Source: Paucibacter sp. Y2R2-4 (GTDB lineage: Bacteria; Pseudomonadota; Gammaproteobacteria; Burkholderiales; Burkholderiaceae_C). Taken from it: 64,000 bases of DNA. Shown piece by piece: positions 58,818-64,000 of the stretch. Both the position numbers and the translations under genes were made by a program. The stretch is from the NCBI RefSeq assembly GCF_025717535.1, contig NZ_JAJIRO010000003.1, positions 434,001-498,000 of the forward strand. Direction: 5' to 3'. The notes beneath the pieces are model-generated. The model was not told the DNA's origin, did no database searches, and worked only from the letters and a program-made list of their open reading frames with translations. Each line of letters opens with the position of its first letter. Within the stretch, counting starts at the first letter, position 1.

Positions 58818-59813
58818 ATGAAACTTGCCACCTTGAACGATGGATCGCGTGACGGCCAGTTGGTCGTCGTTTCGCGTGATCTGAGCCAGGCCCATTACGC
58901 CAGCGGCATCGCAGGGCGGCTGCAACAGGTGCTGGACGATTGGGGTTTTCTGGCGCCGCAGCTGGAGGAGTTGTATGTCGGGCTCAACCATGGCCGTTTG
59001 CGTCATGCGTTCAACTTTGAGCCCAAGCAATGCATGGCGCCTCTGCCGCGCGCCTTTCAGTGGATCGAGGGTTCGGCCTATCTGAACCATTTGGAGCTGC
59101 TGCAGAAAGCTGCACCGACTGAAGCGGCGCTAGAGCTGCCGACCGAGCCTGTGCTCCGGCAGGGCAGTGGCGATTCGCTGCTGGGCGCCTGCAGTGCCGT
59201 GCGTATGGGCTCCGAGGCCATGGGTATCGACTTTGAGGCGCAATTGGTGGCGCTTACCGGCGATGTGGCGCAAGGCGTCAGTTCCGGCCAAGCCTTGGAA
59301 GGCGTGCGGCTCTTGATGCTGGCCAATGGCTGGACGCTGCGCTTGCTTGGCGCGCAGGACCGCTTTCACAGTCGGCCTGCCACTTCCTTTAGCCCGGTGG
59401 CGGTGACGCCCGATGAGCTGGGCCCAGCCTGGCGCGGCGGCCGCGTCGATTTGCCTTTGCAAACCATGTGGAATGGGCGCAAGGTCGGTCAATGCGAGGC
59501 CGGGCCAGAGATGAGTTTTCATTTTGGTCAGCTGATCGCCCAGGCCGCCAAGACGCGGGCATTGCGGGCCGGCAGTTTGATCGGCTCCGGCCCGGTGTCC
59601 AACAAAGACAGCAGCCGCGGCTACAGCTGCATTGCGGAGAAGCGCGCCCTTGAACAGCTGGAGTCTTGCCAAGCCAAGACCGCTTTCATGTCCTTTGGGG
59701 ACAGCTTGCGCATCGAGATGAAGGGCGCGGACGGCCTGAGCGTGTTTGGGGCCATCGATCAAGATGTGCTGGCCCTGCACGATGAGCCGGAAGAGGCTTC
59801 GGTGCCGGTCTGA
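58818..59813 (+). CDS. Fumarylacetoacetate hydrolase family protein
   Basis: 331 residues from ATG 58818. The N-terminal lid (MKLATLNDGSRDGQLVVVSRDLSQAHYA) and the catalytic core (GIDFEAQLVALTGDV, with the metal-binding Glu region, and LQTMWNGRKVG) match the two-domain FAH group of tyrosine-degradation hydrolases. GSGPVSNKDSSRGYSCIAEKR is a later family block. It hydrolyses a carbon-carbon bond in a fumarylacetoacetate-like diketo acid with a divalent metal. The usual partner genes are not adjacent. Confidence 0.88.
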   Translation: MKLATLNDGSRDGQLVVVSRDLSQAHYASGIAGRLQQVLDDWGFLAPQLEELYVGLNHGRLRHAFNFEPKQCMAPLPRAFQWIEGSAYLNHLELLQKAAPTEAALELPTEPVLRQGSGDSLLGACSAVRMGSEAMGIDFEAQLVALTGDVAQGVSSGQALEGVRLLMLANGWTLRLLGAQDRFHSRPATSFSPVAVTPDELGPAWRGGRVDLPLQTMWNGRKVGQCEAGPEMSFHFGQLIAQAAKTRALRAGSLIGSGPVSNKDSSRGYSCIAEKRALEQLESCQAKTAFMSFGDSLRIEMKGADGLSVFGAIDQDVLALHDEPEEASVPV

Positions 59814-59848
59814 TAACTCGCGCTGAGATACCTAGGGAGTCAACCAAA

Positions 59849-60538
59849 ATGATGATGCGTCGAACTGTTTTGCGGGCCGCGGGCCTCTTGCTTGGACTTG
59901 GGGCCGCCAGCCGCTTGGCGCTTGCGGGCGTGAGCGAAAGCGACGCGGCCTCCGGCATACGCGCTGCCTTGGAGCGCGGTGCCAATGCGGCGATCGCGGG
60001 TTTGGGCAAGCCGGATGGCTTCATGAACAACCCGACGGTGCGGATTGAGTTGCCGGGGTATTTGAAAGATGGCGCCAAGCTCTTGCAAATGACCGGGCAG
60101 GGCAAGAGCGTCGATGAGTTGCTGCTGGCCATGAACCGTGCCGCCGAAGCGGCGGTGCCGGCAGCCAAGCCGCTGCTGGTGTCGGCGATCAAGAGCATGA
60201 GCGTAGAGGACGGCCTGCAAATCTTGAAGGGGGGCGATGACGCCGTCACCCAGTTCTTTGCCGGCAAGACCCGTCAGCCGCTGAGTCAGCAACTCTTGCC
60301 CATCGTCACCCAAGCGACGCAGAAAGTCGCCTTGGCCGACAAATACAACGCGGTGGCGGGCAAGGCGGTCGGCTTGGGCTTGGTGAAAAGCCAGGACGCC
60401 AATATTCAGCAGTACGTCACCGCCAAGACTTTGGATGGTCTCTATCTGATGATTGCCGAAGAGGAACGCAAGATCCGCAAAGACCCGCTGGGCAGTGGCA
60501 GCGCCATCCTCAAAAAGGTGTTTGGCGGCGGCGCATGA
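59849..60538 (+). CDS. DUF4197 domain protein, exported
   Basis: 229 residues. The signal sequence (MMMRRTVLRAAGLLLGLGAASRLALA) is followed by the conserved start VSESDAASGIRAALERGANAAI of DUF4197 and by GFMNNPTVRIELPGYLKDGAKLL and AVTQFFAGKTRQPLSQQLLPIV. It should be periplasmic and helical. It starts 35 bp after the hydrolase gene. Function unknown. Confidence 0.87.
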   Translation: MMMRRTVLRAAGLLLGLGAASRLALAGVSESDAASGIRAALERGANAAIAGLGKPDGFMNNPTVRIELPGYLKDGAKLLQMTGQGKSVDELLLAMNRAAEAAVPAAKPLLVSAIKSMSVEDGLQILKGGDDAVTQFFAGKTRQPLSQQLLPIVTQATQKVALADKYNAVAGKAVGLGLVKSQDANIQQYVTAKTLDGLYLMIAEEERKIRKDPLGSGSAILKKVFGGGA

Positions 60539-60647
60539 GGGTGAGTTTTTCGCCCTGAAGTGGGGGGTCGTCGCGTTGTTGGCGCCGCAGTGGACAATAG
60601 CGCCCTGATTTTCCTTTGTCTTTGAAGTTGCGCCGAGGCGCTTGCCC

Positions 60648-61508
60648 ATGAACGAAACTCCTAATACGGCACCGACTTTGGCGCCGAATGCATCGCAGTC
60701 TCCTGCTGAAGTAGACGTGGTCGACGCCGCCGCTGTGGTCGAGACCGCAAGCGAGAGCACGGCTGAAGCACCCGCAGTTGAAGTTGCTGAAATCGCTGAA
60801 GCCGCTGAAGGTGTCGCATCCGATGCTGCACCTGAGGCCGCAGCTGCCAAAGACATCTCGCCCGCTGCCGTCGCAGCCAAGCTGAAAGAGCTGTTTCCCG
60901 CGCTGTTTGTGGGCGGTGGCATCAAGCCCTTGAAGCTGCGCGTGCAGGCCGATATTCAAGAACGTGCGCCCGGCGTGTTCACCAAGGCGCAGCTGTCCGC
61001 CTTTTTGCGCCGTCACACCGGTGGCACCGGTTATCTGATTGCCCTCAGCAAGGCCAAACATCGTTTTGACTTGGATGGTCAGCCGGCCGGCGACTTGAGC
61101 GATGAGCACCGCGCGGCGGCCGTCGAGGAACTGAACCGCCGCCGTGGCCTGCAGCAAGAGCGTCTCGAACTGGAGCAGCAGCGCCAAGCGCTGGAGCAAA
61201 CCCAGGCGCGCAACCGCGCCGGCCTTTTGCACGACTTCGAACGTACCACCCTGACACTGCCCAACTTCTGCGTCCTCAAGGGCGTGACGCCCGAAGAGTT
61301 GCCGGGTTTGTTGGACTTGGCACGCCGCGAGGCCGCCGAGCGCGCGGCGCAGCGCCCTCAGTTCCAAGCCCCACGTGAGTCTCGTCCGGGCCAAGCCCCG
61401 CATGGCGAGCGTGGCCGGCCGGATGAGCGGCGTGGCCGCGGACATGGGCCTAAGGGTGGAAATCAAGGTGGCCCGCGTGGCGCCCAAAAGACCGGTCCGC
61501 GTCGTTAA
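60648..61508 (+). CDS. proQ: ProQ/FinO-domain RNA chaperone
   Basis: 286 residues from ATG 60648. The N-terminal ~65 residues are acidic and Ala/Glu-rich. The FinO domain spans about 75-190: AAKLKELFPALFVGGGIKPLKLRVQADI, then LSAFLRRHTGGTGYL and KAKHRFDLDGQPAG. The tail is Arg/Gly/Pro-rich and basic. ProQ binds structured RNAs and the 3' ends of mRNAs to stabilise them. Both the acidic head and the basic tail are longer than in E. coli ProQ. Confidence 0.87.
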   Translation: MNETPNTAPTLAPNASQSPAEVDVVDAAAVVETASESTAEAPAVEVAEIAEAAEGVASDAAPEAAAAKDISPAAVAAKLKELFPALFVGGGIKPLKLRVQADIQERAPGVFTKAQLSAFLRRHTGGTGYLIALSKAKHRFDLDGQPAGDLSDEHRAAAVEELNRRRGLQQERLELEQQRQALEQTQARNRAGLLHDFERTTLTLPNFCVLKGVTPEELPGLLDLARREAAERAAQRPQFQAPRESRPGQAPHGERGRPDERRGRGHGPKGGNQGGPRGAQKTGPRR

Positions 61509-61541
61509 TTTCTTCACGCTTTCTTTAAACCCTTTGGTCTA

Positions 61542-61571
61542 AGCAGCTTGACATATTTCTGTCAAGCTGCT
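61542..61571. terminator. Perfect 12-bp hairpin after proQ
   Basis: agcagcttgaca (61542-61553) and tgtcaagctgct (61560-61571) with a 6-base loop. No T run follows, so it may be a factor-assisted terminator, an RNA 3'-end stabiliser or a protein-binding site. Confidence 0.6.
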
Positions 61572-61600
61572 GAAAGCCATTGCGTAGAAGACGGGAGAGC

Positions 61601-61695
61601 ACTCGGATTGCCGCACTGATAACTTATGACTTCGTTGAAGCGAAGGGTCGATGGAGGCCTCATCGCTTCACTCCGAGTTCAATGGTTTATCAGTG
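61601..61695 (+). promoter_or_regulatory. Inverted-repeat-rich leader before the PEP-CTERM gene at 61706
   Basis: Three perfect complementary pairs are present: 61601-61607 with 61672-61678, 61614-61622 with 61687-61695, and 61636-61643 with 61663-61670. The second pair crosses the first, giving alternative or pseudoknotted folds. Its 3' arm touches the GAGGAG ribosome site at 61695-61700. Confidence 0.5.
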
Positions 61696-61705
61696 AGGAG
61701 TGATC

Positions 61706-62422
61706 ATGAAACGTCTGCTGGTTCTGAGCATCGCCGCGGCTTGCGGTCTGGCCAATGCGGCTGAGCTTTACAACAATGGTCCGGTCGTCAACGGCACAGG
61801 TTTATCCGTGCTGACTTCGCCAGCCACGACCTTTGGTTTTGGCATGAATACCGCTGCTGGTATTTCCGTAGCCGACGATTTCAATGTGGCGGCTGGCCAA
61901 GTTTGGAACGTCCAGAGTCTGGACTTTTTCGGTTACCAGACTGGTTCTACAGGGTTCACCTTCAGCAACGCGACCTGGAGCCTCGTTTCGGGTGATGTCA
62001 ATACCGGAACCGTTGTGGCTTCCGGTACGACTGCCGTGACCAATGGTGGCTTGCAAGGCTATCGCGTCACTGAAACCACGTTGACAAACACGCAGCGTGG
62101 CATCTACAAGGCAAGTGCTGACGTCGCAGACTTCTCCTTGAGCGAAGGGCACTACTGGCTTCGCTGGAGTCTGACGGGTTCGCTGGCTTCCGGCCCCTGG
62201 CAGCCTCCCACTTCCGATGCTCGCGTCGGCAACGCTGCGCAGGCCCTGTCTGGCGCTTCTTTTAGCACTATCACCGACGCAGGTTCAACTTTGAGTGTGG
62301 AACTGCCCTTCGCCATCAACGGCATCACGGCCGCCGTTCCTGAACCCAGCACCTATATGCTGATGTTGGCTGGTGGTCTGGCGGTCGGCGCCATCGCGCG
62401 CCGCCGTCGTCAGCAAGGCTGA
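61706..62422 (+). CDS. PEP-CTERM protein, paralogue of the gene at 31354
   Basis: 238 residues from ATG 61706, with GAGGAG upstream. A signal peptide (MKRLLVLSIAAACGLANA) precedes AELYNNGPVVNGTGLSVL. SVADDFNVAAGQVWNVQSLDFF, SEGHYWLRWSLTGSL and SGPWQPPTSDAR match the protein at 31354-32106 block by block. The C-terminal signal is VPEPSTYMLMLAGGLAVGA then RRRRQQG. It stands alone between two hairpins, so it is probably monocistronic. Confidence 0.88.
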   Translation: MKRLLVLSIAAACGLANAAELYNNGPVVNGTGLSVLTSPATTFGFGMNTAAGISVADDFNVAAGQVWNVQSLDFFGYQTGSTGFTFSNATWSLVSGDVNTGTVVASGTTAVTNGGLQGYRVTETTLTNTQRGIYKASADVADFSLSEGHYWLRWSLTGSLASGPWQPPTSDARVGNAAQALSGASFSTITDAGSTLSVELPFAINGITAAVPEPSTYMLMLAGGLAVGAIARRRRQQG

Positions 62423-62440
62423 AACTAGCGTTTGAAAAGA

Positions 62441-62468
62441 GCGCCCACCGCTGGTGGGCGTTTTTATT
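62441..62468 (+). terminator. Rho-independent terminator after the PEP-CTERM gene
   Basis: cgcccacc (62442-62449) pairs perfectly with ggtgggcg (62453-62460) around a 3-base loop, followed by TTTTTATT. Confidence 0.92.
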
Positions 62469-62548
62469 GGCGGGCTCGCAAATGCAAGTTTGCATCTGCT
62501 TTTGGCCTTCGCCGGCGCCGGGTCGCCGCGCCTTTCTACAATGGCGTC

Positions 62549-63607
62549 ATGAACGCAAACCCGAGCACCTACACCCGCGGCGCGGCCTTGCCCGCCATCC
62601 TGCAGCAGCGCATCGCGATTTTGGACGGTGCCATGGGCACGATGATCCAGCGCTACAAGCTGGTTGAGGCGGACTTCCGCGGCCCGCGTTTTGCCGATCA
62701 CCCCAAGGATCTGAAGGGCAATAACGACTTGTTGGTGCTGACCCGGCCCGATGTGATTCGCGAGATCCACGAGAAATACCTGGCCGCCGGCGCCGACATC
62801 ATCGAGACCAACACCTTCGGCACCACCACCGTGGCCCAAGAGGACTACGGCCTGGAAGCGCTGGCCTACGAGATGAATGTGGCGGCCGCGCGCATTGCCC
62901 GCGAGGCCTGCGACCAATACAGCACGCCCGACAAGCCGCGCTTTGCCGCCGGCGCCCTCGGCCCCACGCCGCGCACCGCCAGCATCAGCCCCGATGTGAA
63001 CGACCCCGGCGCCCGCAATGTCGACTTCGATACGCTGCGCGCCGCTTACTACGAGCAGGCCAAGGGCTTGCTGGATGGCGGCGTCGATCTGTTCCTGGTT
63101 GAGACCATTTTTGACACCTTGAACGCCAAGGCCGCCATCTTCGCGCTGGATGAGTTGATGGAAGACACCGGCGAGCGTCTGCCCGTCATCATCAGCGGCA
63201 CCGTCACCGACGCTTCGGGCCGCATCCTCTCCGGCCAAACGGTGACCGCTTTCTGGCACTCGGTGCGCCACGCCAAGCCGCTGGCTATTGGCCTGAACTG
63301 CGCGCTGGGTGCGACGCTGATGCGCCCCTACATCGAAGAGTTGGCCAAAGCTGCTGGGGCCACGGCGATCAGCTGCTACCCCAATGCCGGCCTGCCCAAT
63401 CCGATGAGCGACACCGGCTTTGACGAGACGCCCGATGTGACCGGCCGTTTGATGGAAGAGTTTGCCCGCAGCGGCTTCTTGAACATCGCCGGCGGCTGCT
63501 GCGGCACCACGCCGGAGCACATCGCGGCGATCGCCAAGGGCGTGTCGGCGTATCGGCCGCGCGTCAGCGGCGAAAAGTTCTTCAGCGGCTTGGTCGCCGA
63601 GGCCTGA
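62549..63607 (+). CDS. Homocysteine S-methyltransferase (MetH N-terminal module as a separate protein)
   Basis: 352 residues from ATG 62549. [18 protein letters not shown] and [28 protein letters not shown] are the typical start of cobalamin-dependent methionine synthase. The three zinc-binding cysteines are in IGLNCALG and [13 protein letters not shown]. MetH of E. coli is over 1200 residues with pterin-, cobalamin- and SAM-binding modules; here the chain ends after the homocysteine module, the split form common in Burkholderiales. The rest of MetH is not in the window and does not follow downstream. Confidence 0.9.
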   Translation: MNANPSTYTRGAALPAILQQRIAILDGAMGTMIQRYKLVEADFRGPRFADHPKDLKGNNDLLVLTRPDVIREIHEKYLAAGADIIETNTFGTTTVAQEDYGLEALAYEMNVAAARIAREACDQYSTPDKPRFAAGALGPTPRTASISPDVNDPGARNVDFDTLRAAYYEQAKGLLDGGVDLFLVETIFDTLNAKAAIFALDELMEDTGERLPVIISGTVTDASGRILSGQTVTAFWHSVRHAKPLAIGLNCALGATLMRPYIEELAKAAGATAISCYPNAGLPNPMSDTGFDETPDVTGRLMEEFARSGFLNIAGGCCGTTPEHIAAIAKGVSAYRPRVSGEKFFSGLVAEA

Positions 63608-63617
63608 GCGAGCGGCC

Positions 63618-64000
63618 TCAGCTCATCTTCAGCAACTTCTCCATCGACACCCGCAGCTTTAACTCGTGCGGGGCCAAGCTGGCCGCAATCGCTTGGGCGG
63701 CCAAGCGGGTGTCGCGCGGCACCGGTTCGCTCAAGGGGTTGCCGCTCTTGCCCAAGAGGCTGGCCACCATCGGCTCGGTGGCGCTGTGGCCGCGTTTGAA
63801 GACGATGCCGACCTCGCCATTGGCCAGCCGTACCAGGCTGCCCAGCGGGTAGAGACCAATCGTTTTGACGATGGCCGCGCCGGCTTCGTCGGGCTGCTTC
63901 AGCTCATCCAAAAACACCGCCCGGGCGGCCATGGCACCGGTTTGCGCTTTGCGCGAGGCGCGCGGGCTGACGCGCGAGGCAAAGATGTCGATGCGGCGCA
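63618..64000 (-). CDS. HD-GYP-type c-di-GMP phosphodiesterase, C-terminal part
   Basis: The frame stays open from the stop at 63618 to the right edge, so at least 126 C-terminal residues are present and the N-terminus lies outside the window. TIGLYPLGSLVRLANGEVGIVFKRG is the conserved segment that follows the catalytic HD-GYP core in many proteobacterial proteins. FASRVSPRAS upstream of it fits the end of the core domain. The catalytic HD and GYP residues themselves are not in view, so the call rests on the C-terminal block. It converges on the methyltransferase gene 10 bp away. Confidence 0.72.
   Translation of the reverse strand, partial: RRIDIFASRVSPRASRKAQTGAMAARAVFLDELKQPDEAGAAIVKTIGLYPLGSLVRLANGEVGIVFKRGHSATEPMVASLLGKSGNPLSEPVPRDTRLAAQAIAASLAPHELKLRVSMEKLLKMS

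Noticed and set aside
1..64000. Exosortase or its partners for the five PEP-CTERM proteins
   Set aside because: No protein with exosortase membrane topology and motif was seen; the enzyme must be encoded elsewhere.

Overview
The window is a GC-rich (roughly two-thirds GC by eye) bacterial chromosome segment. Gene content points to a betaproteobacterium of the order Burkholderiales, of the Roseateles / Paucibacter / Pelomonas kind. The pointers are a DUF3567 protein, a PhaM-type PHA granule regulator, five PEP-CTERM proteins, a homocysteine methyltransferase encoded apart from the rest of MetH, and an HprK-related-A cassette. The genus call is inference. I saw no tRNA, rRNA, CRISPR, complete insertion sequence or prophage.

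Layout. 1-2.2 kb: partial lipocalin, small YgaP-like membrane protein, WYL regulator, GNAT acetyltransferase. 2.3-7.6 kb: type II NADH dehydrogenase with a repeat-built insertion, then an operon in which a Tat-exported phospholipase C sits between two PEP-CTERM proteins and ends at a strong terminator. 7.6-13.7 kb: tightly coupled alkyl-DHAP-synthase-like oxidase, GlpD-like dehydrogenase and FGGY kinase, then an AraC regulator; this resembles an ether-lipid or alkylglycerol pathway. 13.8-22.2 kb: lipoprotein, patatin, secreted M14 carboxypeptidase, GNAT plus epimerase, RDD membrane protein, a MerR gene broken by an in-frame amber codon, and the oxidoreductase it probably controlled. 22.2-28.9 kb: GGDEF sensor with an upstream solute-binding protein, secreted amidohydrolase, TAXI-type binding protein, potassium-channel-like protein with a zinc-ribbon tail. 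29-32.1 kb: Tat-exported PhoD-family phosphatase with a PEP-CTERM partner and a second, convergent PEP-CTERM gene.

32.2-36.1 kb holds an ECF sigma factor, a transmembrane Ser/Thr kinase and a small co-translated protein, with a strong G-quadruplex motif in front of the sigma gene. 36.3-43.2 kb: degenerate GGDEF protein, PafA-like phosphatase lipoprotein, two paralogous solute-binding proteins, hemolysin III, a GGDEF enzyme and a zinc metallopeptidase. 43.5-46.5 kb is the most unusual locus: an exported cysteine-containing protein of unknown family followed by a PqqD-like protein, an HprK-related kinase A and a nucleotidyltransferase, overlapping and less GC-rich than their surroundings. 46.6-52 kb: phosphatidylserine synthase and glycolate oxidase glcD-glcE-(methyltransferase)-glcF. 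52-64 kb: PhaM, TraB/GumN, retropepsin-like protease, VOC protein, tandem-AAA ATPase, DUF3567, DUF3108, fumarylacetoacetase-family hydrolase, DUF4197, ProQ, a fifth PEP-CTERM protein behind a foldable leader, homocysteine methyltransferase, and the C-terminus of an HD-GYP protein leaving the window.

Themes: an exported phosphoester-hydrolysing set (phospholipase C, PhoD, PafA-like) of which two members sit next to PEP-CTERM proteins; several c-di-GMP proteins, one beside a binding protein with no visible permease; and short tandem repeats in threes, in intergenic DNA and once inside a gene.
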